Assembly (NCBI GenBank): GCA_016800925.1
Contig: JABCPU010000332.1
Span: 1 to 64,000 of the forward strand
Source: Suillus spraguei
Taxonomy: Eukaryota > Basidiomycota > Agaricomycetes > Boletales > Suillaceae
DNA length: 64,000 nucleotides
Direction: 5' to 3'
Shown: positions 15,401 through 27,281 of the stretch, one piece after another
Layout: each line of letters begins with the position of its first letter
How positions within the stretch are numbered: the stretch's first letter is position 1
Position numbers and translations under genes: made by a program
The notes under the pieces: model-generated
Database searches by the model: none
The model's input: only the letters and a program-made list of their open reading frames with translations
What the model was told of the DNA's origin: nothing

Positions 15401-18400
15401 CACTACGATACATTACCACAGCAAGTCAAGCAATACAACAGCAATAAATCAAGCAAAATCAAGCAATCCGATAGCAAAAATCACGCAAAATGAACCCAAG
15501 TCTGAACGAGGTTTTCGCCTAAAGCTACGCCTCGCATTCAATAGCAAAAATCACGCAAAATCAAGCCTAGTCCAAACGAGTTTTTCGCCTAGAGCCACCC
15601 ATGACATTAAGCAAAATCAAGGCATTCCATAGCAAAAACATAGCAAACATTACGCAGAATCAAGCCAAGTCCGAACAAGGTTTTCGCCTAAAGCTACCTT
15701 CAGATCAAACAAAATCAAGCCAGTCTGACGAGTTTGATCAAGAAACAAAAAAATCAAAATCAATAGCAAAATCAGCAAATCAAGCCCAGTCCTGACGAGG
15801 TTTTCGCCAAACTACGCTTCAATCAGCAAAAATCAAGCAAAGTCAAGCCCAGTCCTGACGAGGTTTTCGCCTAAAGCTACGCTTCAGATCAAACAAAAAT
15901 CAAGCAAAGTCAAGACCAGTCCTGACAACGTTTTCGCCTAAAGCTACACCTCAAATCAAGCAAAATCAAGCAAAGTCTGAACAAGGTTTTCGCCTCAGCC
16001 TACGCATCACCCCAGACAACGATAAGGATAAGCGATACAATAGTCAAGACTCCAATAGCAAAAGACGAGCATAAGAAACGCCATACCATAGACTACGATA
16101 ACTATACAAGACAACACTATACGATAACATACAATACAATAGCAATACAATACCATACGATCACATACGATAACAATACGATAGTCAAGGATAACAATAA
16201 CAGGACTTGCCATACGTTAGATCCCCCCCCCGCCCCCCGTTAAAGTCGTTAGTCATTAGGTTTAGCTGTTAGAAAACCACCCCCCCGCCCGTTAGAGGCT
16301 TAGTTAGCTTTCTCGTCGCTTAGGATAAAAAGTATTGTCTCGGTGTCTCGGTTCTGGTACCAAAAATAGTCAAGACAATGATAAGGATTACCATACAATT
16401 CATCAGCAAAAAAATAGCAAAAATAAAGCAAAGTCAAGCTCAGTCTGAACGAGGTTTTCGCCTAAAGCTATGCTTCAGATTACACAAAAATCAAGCAAAA
16501 TCAAGTCCAGTCTGAACGAGGTTTTCGCCTAAAGCTACGCTTCAGATCGAACAAAAATCAAGCAAAGTCAAGCAAAGTCTGAACGAGGTTTCGACCAGGA
16601 ATACAATAGTCAAGACCACCGCAAGCAAGTCAAGGATAAGAAACGCAACAGACTACGATACCATACAAGGATAAGGAACACAACACGCTACGATACGATA
16701 CCACAGCAAGTCAAGCAATACAATGACAAGAGACTACAACAGCAAGACAAGCAAAATCAAGCAATGCAATAGCAAAAAAATAGCAAAAATCATGCAAAAT
16801 GAACCCGAGTCTGAACGAGGTTTTCGCCTAAACCTACGCCCATCAAGCCATTCAATAGCAAAAATCACGCAAAATCAAGCCAAGTCCGAACAAGGTTTTC
16901 GCCTAAAGCTATGCTTCAGATCAAACAAATAAAGCAAAATCAACAATCCAATAGCAAATAAATAGCAAAAATCACGCAAAATGAAGCCCAGTCCTGACAA
17001 GGTTTTCGCCTAAAGCTATTGCAAAAATACGATAGTCAAGACCACCATAAGCAAGTCAAGGATAAGAAATGCGATATGATACGGTAGTCAAGACAAAGAT
17101 AAGAAACAAAATAGACTACGATACCATACGACAGTCAAGACAAGGACAAGAAATGCGATACACTACGATAACATACGATACGACAACAATACGATAGACT
17201 ACGATACGATAACGATAACGATAACATAGTCAAAGCAGGGCAATCATATGTTGGATCGCCCCCGCCCCCCGCCCATTAGAGTCGTTAGTCATCAGGTTTA
17301 GCTGTTTGAAAACCACCACCAGCCCGTTAGCTTTCTCGTTGCTTAGGATATAAACGTATTGTCTCGGTGTCTCGGTTCTCGGTACTATAAGTCAGCCAGA
17401 CACTACGATACATTACCACAGCAAGTCAAGCAATACAACAGCAATAAATCAAGCAAAATCAAGCAATCCGATAGCAAAAATCATGCAAAATGAACCCAAG
17501 TCTGAACGAGGTTTTCGCCTAAAGCTACGCCTCGCATTCAATAGCAAAAATCACGCAAAATCAAGCCTAGTCCAAACGAGTTTTTCGCCTAGAGCCACCC
17601 ATGACATTAAGCAAAATCAAGGCATTCCATAGCAAAAACATAGCAAACATTACGCAGAATCAAGCCAAGTCCGAACAAGGTTTTCGCCTAAAGCTACACT
17701 TCAGATCAAACAAAATCAAGCCAGTCCTGACAGGTTTGATCAAACGAAACAAAATAAAATCAAGCAATCCAATAGCAAAATCACGCAAAATCAAGCCCAG
17801 TCCTGACGAGGTTTTCGCCAAAGCTACGCTTCAGATCAGACAAAAATCAAGCAAAGTCAAGCCCAGTCCTGACGAGGTTTTCGCCTAAAGCTACGCTTCA
17901 GATCAAACAAAAATCAAGCAAAGTCAAGACCAGTCCTGACAACGTTTTCGCCTAAAGCTACACCTCAAATCAAGCAAAATCAAGCAAAGTCTGAACAAGG
18001 TTTTCGCCTCAGCCTACGCATCACCCCAGACAACGATAAGGATAAGCGATACAATAGTCAAGACTCCAATAGCAAAAGACGAGCATAAGAAACGCCATAC
18101 CATAGACTACGATAACTATACAAGACAACACTATACGATAACATACAATACAATAGCAATACAATACCATACGATCACATACGATAACAATACGATAGTC
18201 AAGGATAACAATAACAGGACTTGCCATACGTTAGATCCCCCCGCCCGCCCCCCGTTAAAGTCGTTAGTCATTAGGTTTAGCTGTTAGAAAACCACCCCCC
18301 CGCCCGTTAGAGGCTTAGTTAGCTTTCTCGTCGCTTAGGATAAAAACGTATTGTCTCGGTGTCTCGGTTCTTGGTACCATAAAATAGTCAAGACAATGAT

Positions 18401-21157
18401 AAGGATTACCATACAATTCATCAGCAAAAAAATAGCAAAAATAAAGCAAAGTCAAGCTCAGTCTGAACGAGGTTTTCGCCTAAAGCTATGCTTCAGATTA
18501 CACAAAAATCAAGCAAAATCAAGTCCAGTCTGAACGAGGTTTTCGCCTAAAGCTACGCTTCAGATCGAACAAAAATCAAGCAAAGTCAAGCAAAGTCTGA
18601 ACGAGGTTTCGACCAGGAATACAATAGTCAAGACCACCGCAAGCAAGTCAAGGATAAGAAACGCAACAGACTACGATACCATACAAGGATAAGGAACACA
18701 ACACGCTACGATACGATACCACAGCAAGTCAAGCAATACAATGACAAGAGACTACAACAGCAAGACAAGCAAAATCAAGCAATGCAATAGCAAAAAAATA
18801 GCAAAAATCATGCAAAATGAACCCGAGTCTGAACGAGGTTTTCGCCTAAACCTACGCCCATCAAGCCATTCAATAGCAAAAATCACGCAAAATCAAGCCA
18901 AGTCCGAACAAGGTTTTCGCCTAAAGCTATGCTTCAGATCAAACAAATAAAGCAAAATCAACAATCCAATAGCAAATAAATAGCAAAAATCACGCAAAAT
19001 GAAGCCCAGTCCTGACAAGGTTTTCGCCTAAAGCTATTGCAAAAATACGATAGTCAAGACCACCATAAGCAAGTCAAGGATAAGAAATGCGATATGATAC
19101 GGTAGTCAAGACAAAGATAAGAAACAAAATAGACTACGATACCATACGACAGTCAAGACAAGGACAAGAAATGCGATACACTACGATAACATACGATACG
19201 ACAACAATACGATAGACTACGATACGATAACGATAACGATAACATAGTCAAAGCAGGGCAATCATATGTTGGATCGCCCCCGCCCCCCGCCCATTAGAGT
19301 CGTTAGTCATCAGGTTTAGCTGTTTGAAAACCACCACCAGCCCGTTAGCTTTCTCGTTGCTTAGGATATAAACGTATTGTCTCGGTGTCTCGGTTCTCGG
19401 TACTATAAGTCAGCCAGACACTACGATACATTACCACAGCAAGTCAAGCAATACAACAGCAATAAATCAAGCAAAATCAAGCAATCCGATAGCAAAAATC
19501 ATGCAAAATGAACCCAAGTCTGAACGAGGTTTTCGCCTAAAGCTACGCCTCGCATTCAATAGCAAAAATCACGCAAAATCAAGCCTAGTCCAAACGAGTT
19601 TTTCGCCTAGAGCCACCCATGACATTAAGCAAAATCAAGGCATTCCATAGCAAAAACATAGCAAACATTACGCAGAATCAAGCCAAGTCCGAACAAGGTT
19701 TTCGCCTAAAGCTACACTTCAGATCAAACAAAATCAAGCCCAGTCCTGACGAGGTTTTGATCAAACGAAACAAAATAAAATCAAGCAATCCAATAGCAAA
19801 ATCACGCAAAATCAAGCCCAGTCCTGACGAGGTTTTCGCCAAAGCTACGCTTCAGATCAGACAAAAATCAAGCAAAGTCAAGCCCAGTCCTGACGAGGTT
19901 TTCGCCTAAAGCTACGCTTCAGATCAAACAAAAATCAAGCAAAGTCAAGACCAGTCCTGACAACGTTTTCGCCTAAAGCTACACCTCAAATCAAGCAAAA
20001 TCAAGCAAAGTCTGAACAAGGTTTTCGCCTCAGCCTACGCATCACCCCAGACAACGATAAGGATAAGCGATACAATAGTCAAGACTCCAATAGCAAAAGA
20101 CGAGCATAAGAAACGCCATACCATAGACTACGATAACTATACAAGACAACACTATACGATAACATACAATACAATAGCAATACAATACCATACGATCACA
20201 TACGATAACAATACGATAGTCAAGGATAACAATAACAGGACTTGCCATACGTTAGATCCCCCCGCCCGCCCCCCGTTAAAGTCGTTAGTCATTAGGTTTA
20301 GCTGTTAGAAAACCACCCCCCCGCCCGTTAGAGGCTTAGTTAGCTTTCTCGTCGCTTAGGATAAAAACGTATTGTCTCGGTGTCTCGGTTCTTGGTACCA
20401 TAAAATAGTCAAGACAATGATAAGGATTACCATACAATTCATCAGCAAAAAAATAGCAAAAATAAAGCAAAGTCAAGCTCAGTCTGAACGAGGTTTTCGC
20501 CTAAAGCTATGCTTCAGATTACACAAAAATCAAGCAAAATCAAGTCCAGTCTGAACGAGGTTTTCGCCTAAAGCTACGCTTCAGATCGAACAAAAATCAA
20601 GCAAAGTCAAGCAAAGTCTGAACGAGGTTTCGACCAGGAATACAATAGTCAAGACCACCGCAAGCAAGTCAAGGATAAGAAACGCAACAGACTACGATAC
20701 CATACAAGGATAAGGAACACAACACGCTACGATACGATACCACAGCAAGTCAAGCAATACAATGACAAGAGACTACAACAGCAAGACAAGCAAAATCAAG
20801 CAATGCAATAGCAAAAAAATAGCAAAAATCATGCAAAATGAACCCGAGTCTGAACGAGGTTTTCGCCTAAACCTACGCCCATCAAGCCATTCAATAGCAA
20901 AAATCACGCAAAATCAAGCCAAGTCCGAACAAGGTTTTCGCCTAAAGCTATGCTTCAGATCAAACAAATAAAGCAAAATCAACAATCCAATAGCAAATAA
21001 ATAGCAAAAATCACGCAAAATGAAGCCCAGTCCTGACAAGGTTTTCGCCTAAAGCTATTGCAAAAATACGATAGTCAAGACCACCATAAGCAAGTCAAGG
21101 ATAAGAAATGCGATATGATACGGTAGTCAAGACAAAGATAAGAAACAAAATAGACTA
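9481..21157. repeat. Tandem array 1 of a ~2.02-kb unit, 5.8 copies
   Basis: The same start point (CATTCAATAGCAAAAATCAC) recurs at 9481, 11503, 13518, 15535, 17535 and 19553, giving periods of 2022, 2015, 2017, 2000 and 2018 bp. Each unit has two related ~1-kb halves. Each half contains a C-run block (for example near 10187 and 11226), a GTTAGTCAT(T/C)AGGTTTAGCTG segment and a GTATTGTCTCGGTGTCTCGG segment. Between these lie many ~65-bp sub-repeats built on CAAGCAAAGTCAAG and GAGGTTTTCGCCTAAAGCTA, and stretches of ACGATA. The + strand is strongly A-rich and T-poor. Short open frames inside recur in every unit but are low-complexity and not credible genes. The array starts 424 bp after the amidase stop and ends abruptly at about 21157. 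Confidence 0.97.
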
Positions 21158-21536
21158 TCTATATGTTTTCGCGACTACGCCCCCGTAATCGTCACCGTCA
21201 CCGCTCCTGCCTCTTATGGTACCGTCACTGCTTCTTTTTTTTCCCATCACTCGGATTTTCCTTCCGATGTTACGTTCTCTTTACAGCACCGTCCCTGCGT
21301 CACTGCTTCTTTTCTTCTCACAGCCTCCGTCACTGCTTCTTTTCCATTCCCACACCCGGCGTCACTGGTTCTCTTTACAGCATCGTCACTGCGTCACTGC
21401 TGCGTGTCGCCTCCCACGACCTGCAGTCGTCACTGCGTCACTGCTGCGTGTCGCCTCCCACGACCTGCAGTCGTCCCTGCTCTCAAAAGGAAACCGTCCC
21501 TGCTCTCAATGGAAACGCGTTTCTCAATCATACAAA
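21158..21536 (+). promoter_or_regulatory. Pyrimidine-rich upstream region of the GMP synthase 5' exon, with a 44-bp duplication
   Basis: C/T-rich sequence with repeated GTCACTGCTTCTTTT-like blocks ends just before the ATG at 21537. A 44-bp segment beginning TCGTCACTGCGTCACTGCTG at 21383 is repeated at 21427. This is plausibly the original 5' leader or promoter of the GMP synthase gene, by position only. Confidence 0.4.
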
Positions 21537-21593
21537 ATGGCCGAAATACACGATCAGTTCGATACCATCCTTATTCTTGACTTTGGTTCCCAG
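21537..21593 (+). pseudogene. gua1: GMP synthase first exon
   Basis: The ATG at 21537 gives MAEIHDQFDTILILDFGSQ, the start of the class I glutamine amidotransferase domain of fungal GMP synthase. It is followed by a GT donor (GTTCGG). The rest of the glutaminase domain, including the GICYG nucleophile-Cys block, is not found next to it. Instead a 44-bp minisatellite and unrelated sequence follow for 1.8 kb before GMP synthase homology resumes at about 23430. Confidence 0.8.
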
Positions 21594-21639
21594 GTTCGGG
21601 ATTTGTGTTCTAGCTCACATCGTCTCATATATTGATCAT

Positions 21640-22385
21640 CAGGTTTTTGCGGTACTTAAAAGCTGCTTTTGCAGGTCCTCATGCCGTTTCTGCGGTTCTT
21701 AAAGCTGCCTCTGCAGGTTTCAATAACGTTTCTGCGGTACTTAAAGCTGCTTCTGCAGGTTCTAATACCGTTTCTGCGGTACTTAAAGCTGCTTCTGCAG
21801 GTCCTCATGCCGTTTCTGCGGTACTTAAAAGCTGCTTCTGCAGGTTCTAATACCGTTTCTGCGGTACTTAAAGCTGCTTCTGCAGGTGCTCATGCCGTTT
21901 CTGCGGTACTTAAAAGCTGCTTCTGCAGGTCCTCATGCCGTTTCTGCGGTACTTGAAAGCCGCTTCTGCAGGTCTCTAAACCGTTTCTGCGGTACTTACA
22001 AGCTGCTTCTGCAGGTGCTCATGCCGTTTCTGCGGTACTTAAAAGCTGCTTCTGCAGGTCCTCATGCCGTTTCTGCGGTACTTGAAAGCCGCTTCTGCAG
22101 GTCTCTAAACCGTTTCTGCGGTACTTACAAGCTGCTTCTGCAGGTCCTCATGCCGTTTCTGCGGTACTTGAAAGCTGCTTCTGCAGGTCCTCATGCCGTT
22201 TCTGCGGTACTTAAGGCCTGCTTCTGCAGGTCCTAATACCGTTGCTGAGGTACCAAAAGCTGCTTCTGCAGGTGCTCATGCTGTTTCTGCGGCACTTGAA
22301 AGCTGCTTCTGCAGGTCCTAAAACCGTTTCTGCGGTACTTGAAAGCTGCTTCTGCAGGTCTAAATGCCCGCTGCTGCGGTACCTA
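21640..22385. repeat. 44-bp minisatellite, about 17 copies
   Basis: Units of about 43-45 bp follow the pattern TTTCTGCGGTACTTAAAAGC then TGCTTCTGCAGG and a variable TCCTCATGCCG or TTCTAATACCG. Each unit carries a PstI-like CTGCAG. The period is not a multiple of three, and all three + frames give the same kind of repetitive peptide, so this is not coding. It sits immediately after the donor of the first GMP synthase exon. Confidence 0.93.
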
Positions 22386-23367
22386 AGGCTATCTGTCTTT
22401 GCTGCCGCTTCTGCAACTACCAACACCAATGCTATTCCTGCCCTCCACTTACTCCATCTGCATGCTGTAAAGTTCCTTGTGTAAACTATGAGCAACTGTG
22501 GCTTAGGTCATTTTGATTCTTGGTTGGTTCCTGATGTCGATTAGACGATTGTACTAGGCCCGCTAACACTACTTCGCGTACTTTTCGCATGTCAAGCATG
22601 CTTGCACCCATGTTCCATCTCAGATGAGTGTTCTTTTACTAGTACCAACCCTCCAGGAGGTTTACCGACTCCTGAAAACATGTTTTCAGCCACGTGCGCC
22701 TTACCAGCTTCCCCCAAACATCGACAGGCCTCGTTCTCACCTTCCACCCGTCTCTACAATCGAAGCATGGGTGTTTAACGACCATGCAAGTTGCTTCACT
22801 TCCATCATCCATACTTGTGGACTGATCTAGGATTTCAGCACATACTGGATGGCTGGGCTTGCACACGACGGAGTTCATTTCTTTAATTTGTTTATATTCG
22901 TTATCATCCTGTACACGCTGGTCATGACACTCATTGTATGTCTTTTTTTACTATCACGCCCTACCTCCTCTGATTACTGGTTGGTCACGCAGAATTTCCT
23001 TCTAGGAACTCTATTCCGCAATGGAGGCAATTATGCGCGTCCAAAAATGGTGCAGGGCAAACTGTAACGAGCGAGAATGCCCTTCAGCTGCCACTCACTT
23101 ACTACGGTCCGAGTGTGAGTACCTTTGTTTGCACACTCGTTTCTATGGCCGAAGAAATGCGCTTCAAGATAACTATACATTGCGTACCATACTGATGCCC
23201 TTACCTTCCAGATTCCCTTAGGCAGTGACGGCGCTTGGACTTACGGTGGTCTCACCTCGCCAGCAGCTTCCACTTCCTCTCTAACGTCCCGACCTACCGT
23301 GACATCCTTTACCTCCACCCCAACATCATCCTCTGCGACATCTACATCGTCTTCATCAACCCATTAG
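22386..23367 (+). pseudogene. Unrecognised gene remnant with Ser/Thr-rich C-terminus
   Basis: I do not recognise a family. A frame near 22620-22770 reads ECSFTSTNPPGGLPTPEN followed by a Ser/Pro-rich segment. A second piece near 23010-23118 contains SKNGAGQTVTSENALQLPL and YYGPSV. After an intron, PLGSDGAWTYGGLTSPAAS leads into a Ser/Thr-rich tail ending at TAG 23365-23367. Such tails are common on secreted or cell-wall fungal proteins, but no signal peptide or GPI site can be shown here. It interrupts the GMP synthase homology. Confidence 0.35.
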
Positions 23368-23429
23368 TCTACATCGCCATTATAAGGGACAGGTAGCAAA
23401 ATGCGATCATCGCTAATACGGGCTTGCAG

Positions 23430-24262
23430 AGGTTCAGATTAGCAGGTCCAGTGGATCTGGAAATTCCGTCGATGCCCTGTTCGAAGACTCGGCGATCAGA
23501 TGCAAGTGCGTGTTTTTCGTTTCGTCTGTCATAAGCCGAGTTGACTTGCGATAAGGTCTGGATGTCACACGGAGATCAACTGTCTGTTATGCCTCCTGAC
23601 TTCCATGTCATCTGACGGACGAACACTGCTCCTTATGCCGCCATCGCACATAACTCCAAGTCGATTTATGGCATCCAGTTCCATCCAGAGGTGACACATT
23701 CACCGCAGGGAAGGCAGCTCATTGGTCGATTTGTGTTGAATATATGCCAATGCCGACCAAACTGGACAATGATGAAGTAATCACGGTGCTACGTTTATTG
23801 TCATGTTCACAGTGATTGCAGGAGGAATTTATTGGCAAGGAAATCGTTCGCATCCGAGAGATATGTGGCCCGAAAGGACGTGTGATCGGCGCAGTCAGCG
23901 GAGGCGTCGACAGCACTGTTGCAGCCAAGTTAATGCACGAAGCAATCGGCGACAGGTGCGCCCCTACGTTCTTTTCGTGACTTGTATCTTACTCGCATAC
24001 CAGATTCCATGCAATCATGGTGGACAACGGCGTGCTTCGTCTGAACGAAGCACAACAAGTCAACGACATGCTGAATAAAGATCTTGGCGTCAACCTGACC
24101 GTGGTGGATGCCTCTGAGCTCTTCCTCTCCCGACTTCATGGTGTCGAAGATCCGGAGCAAAAACGTAAGATTATTGGGAACACGTTCATCAACGTTTTTT
24201 TCGAGACAGAAGCGTCGAAGATCGAGGAAGCTCCCGAGAAGGAAGAGAATGGAGCGGAGGCA
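23430..24262 (+). pseudogene. gua1: GMP synthase, internal part (end of glutaminase plus ATP pyrophosphatase)
   Basis: GMP synthase converts XMP to GMP in the cytosol. Pieces seen are [47 protein letters not shown] (glutaminase His-Glu region) and RFVLNIC. The synthetase domain follows: [20 protein letters not shown] and the PP-loop [15 protein letters not shown] near 23895, then [18 protein letters not shown] and [20 protein letters not shown]. Homology stops near 24240, so the rest of the synthetase and the dimerisation domain are missing. The first part is frameshifted near 23500 and 23610. Together with the 5' exon at 21.5 kb this is a scrambled, incomplete gene. Confidence 0.85.
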
Positions 24263-25431
24263 AAGGGGAACAACTATAACGACCACAAGATTGATGGGGC
24301 GTCTAAGCCTTTGAATATTTTACAGATAGTCAATTCCGTGTAGTCCAACAGCTTTCTGCGGCTTCATCAGCATCCAAGGACTTCATCATGAGTTCTCGTC
24401 CACAGACTGCCGTCGCCGCCAACGCGAAGATTTCCCCGGTCTTTGCAACCAGGCTTGCATCAAAAGACGTCAACGAGTATATAAATACTGCCAATAAGCT
24501 GAAGAACTGGTTGGGTTCTGAGAAAGCGTACTATCCTGACGCTCTACGTAATGTAAGTGTTAGAATTCTCGATCGGCTTGACAGAAGCAAGACTCAATAA
24601 CTACTTTTGACCCCTAACACCAGATCGTTTTGCTCTTCGAGGTGTGTAGATGTATCGCTTTCTGCTCTATTTGTTCATCTTGTACTGGACAGATTGCCCA
24701 CCAGACCTTTACCACAAGGTTTCTCCATATAGAATTGTCAGCAGTGGCCGCGATGGACATATAACATATATCAGGCCTTAATTCGCGCCGTGATTCCTTT
24801 CTTGCCGCTTTTCACTGAGGAGGACCTGCAATATACGTGTTGGTTCTCACCAAGTATTCGGCTGTTTGTCAATTTTGTCACGTAGTCCGACTCCACGACT
24901 TGATCCAAAGTTCCTCTCGGGTTTCGGCTAGAATCACATATCCTGTCCGAGCTGAAGGCGAAGCCACGGCTCAAGAATACAAGTACGCAGGCATCGTAAT
25001 GGTACATCCTGCCTCGGACTCGCTGCAAAGACCCATCGAATGATCAAGTTGAACTCTGGTATGCCTCTCATAAATCGTTTTCAAACTTTCGTATTACACA
25101 AACCTTTTGCAGCTCGTCACGGTACCAGGCCATCATACAAGCGTTCGATGATTTCATTGAATCATATATTTATATATAGGCCTCTGGAAGGCTCCCGTAA
25201 GCAGGGTTCAGACTCTGGAATCTTTCCAGAAGAATTCTGCTTCTTTTGACAATCGCGAGGCCCACGTTCTGAGCTTCGCGCCGTACTTCAAGCCCTCAGC
25301 CCGCAGAATTCTGGCTCGAGTAGTAAATAAGCATCCTGCCATTCGCGAGCTAGTACGTCCCTGACCTATCTCACTATAATACTGCGACATAGTCTGCAAC
25401 GTTTCAATGTTGTCTGCATTTTTTCAGGACA
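24263..25431 (+). pseudogene. Unrecognised multi-exon remnant
   Basis: An open piece at 24361-24555 reads SSRPQTAVAANAKISPVFA and KLKNWLGSEKAYYPDALRN and is followed by a consensus GTAAGT donor. Later pieces contain TFTTR and AVIPFL near 24760-24810 and EYKYAGIVMVHPASDSL near 24977-25030. They look like exons of one conserved gene with short introns, but I cannot name the family. The frames do not join continuously. No other gene is seen up to the MFS start at 25432. Confidence 0.35.
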
Positions 25432-27265
25432 ATGTCATCACTTCTGCCCCTCTCTACGAATATTCATGAACCCCAAAGGCTTTCTCTTGCCCGCAAACTC
25501 ATTTTGTTAGTCATGTTCTGTCTTACTCAATTTATAGATACCTTGAGTATGTCGGCTCTCTTATCTGCGATTCCTGCACTTGAGGCATCCATGGGTATGA
25601 CTGAAATTCAATCCACTTGGGTGTTTAGTGGGTTCCGATTAACTTTTTCATCATTCCTACTTATCGTGCGTGTCCATCCCGTAAAGTCCTGATTTGCACT
25701 TCAATGCATAGTTTTAGAGTGGCCGTCTCAGTGACGTATACAACCCAAGTTAGTACTGTGCTGCCTAGCATACCTGACGTACATGCTAATCTAATGGTTC
25801 ATAGAAACTGTATTCATTGGAGGAGTGTCCACTCTTGGTATCCTCTCGTTGTGCGCAGGATTCGTTTACACCACAGTTCCTATCCTTGTTCTGAGAGCAA
25901 TCACTGGAATAGGTGATCATTCTCGCTGGTGTGTTGGTTCTGACTGATGAAGGTTACTTCTTAGCTTCTGCGATGACGATTCCCTCTGCTCTGAAACTAT
26001 TGGTCAAGGTATTTCCAGATCCACTCGAACAGGCTCGGGCAGTAGGGTTCTTTGCAGGCTGTGGTGCGGTGGCCAACAGTGAGCATCCCGCATATCGTAA
26101 GACAACCCTCATAGTTCCTTTACATAGTGGGCGGTCTTGTGGTCGGTGCAATGTTCGTTCAACGGGTGTCTTACCATTGGGTCTTCTGGTTTGTGGCATG
26201 CGCGGCTGATTTGTATTTTCATGATACCGTCACAAATCGGAGAGACTGCAGGCAGTCGTAAGCCTAAAGGGGCAAAATGGAAGTCCCTTGATTTGGTCGG
26301 CGTAGGCGTCTTGACTGGTATAAATCTTTCAGCATACTTTTCTTTGTGTCGCTTACGAACTTTGATAGTTTCCTTCATCTTGTTGATTTTCGCCGTGACA
26401 TCCGGTTCCACTGATGGTTGGAAATCCCCGGTTGTATTGATTCTCCTGATCATTTCAATTATAATGATAGCTGGGTTTCTCTACTGGGAAACACTTTTGC
26501 CTGCGGACCGAGCTGCCATGTATGTCAACGGAAATCTTAGCATCAATCACCGGCTGATCTTGTACCAGACCACCACGGACATGGTTCTACAACAACTTCT
26601 CTGTTCTGTTGGCCACTGCACTTTTGCCATCCTTTTGGTGGAGTGGGGTTATGTTTATTTATTTTTAGTATCATGTGGCAAACCGTGTTTCATTGGTCAG
26701 TGATGTCGACAGCCGTTCACATGTAAGGTATTCGCTGTCACTTCATATCGCCAACCATCAAGATTCTTTGTTCTCTAGGTTGCCACTCGGTATCGTAGCC
26801 TTTGCTGCGAGCTGCACTGGATCACTCTCTCGTATCTACAGTCCGAAGTGGATTATCCTTACTGGTCTATCATTGTGCATGGTCGCCACCTTACTGCTGG
26901 CGCTCGGTGGGGGAAAGCCCGAAAACTATTGGCCATTTGTATTCCCAGCATTTGTACTTGGCAGCGCCGGAGTCATGGTTGCTTTCTCACATACAAAGTA
27001 AGTTTCAAATAATAGCAGTCTTCCAAGCACGGTTTACTTGCTTCATAGTATCGCTATTTTCCAAGCTGCACCTTCATCCATGTCCAGTACAGTTGGTGCT
27101 ATGTTTAACGGCGCGCTTCAATTTGGATCCGCAATTGGTCTTGCTGCTATAACCTCAATAGAGACCTCCGTGGAGGCTACTCATGGAGGTTCGCACGAGT
27201 ACGCGGGAAGAGCTGCGTCGTTTTGGTGTCATCTGGTGAGGCCCCTCTATCTTTTCAACAAAAGG
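25432..27265 (+). pseudogene. MFS drug-transporter-like protein (14-TM type), frameshifted
   Basis: A major facilitator superfamily transporter of the fungal multidrug (DHA2-like) kind, expected in the plasma membrane. From the ATG at 25432: LARKLILLVMFCLTQFIDTL (TM1), STWVFSGFRLTFSSFLLI, then after an intron SGRLSDVYNP (loop 2-3 motif), FIGGVSTLGILSLCAGFVY, LVLRAITGI, MTIPSALKLLVKVFPDPLEQ, HWVFWFVACAADLYF, LLIFAVTSGSTDGWKSPVVL, PRTWFYNNFSVLLATALLP, LPLGIVAFAASCTGSL and a C-terminal pair of TMs ending near AGRAASFW. Frames shift by one near 26215 and near 26668, where no intron fits, so the copy is probably dead. Confidence 0.8.
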
Positions 27266-27281
27266 TAGGTTTCTCATAGTA

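Noticed and set aside
9971..20971. Repeated open frames in the 2-kb array (for example minus-strand frames starting MASPVIVIL and plus-strand MTRDYNSKTSK)
   Set aside because: They recur once per unit, are low-complexity translations of CAAG/ACGATA repeats and overlap on both strands. No protein family is visible.
21632..22236. Frames reading KAASAGPHAVSAVL repeats
   Set aside because: The 44-bp period is not a multiple of three and the same peptide appears in all frames, so this is a minisatellite.
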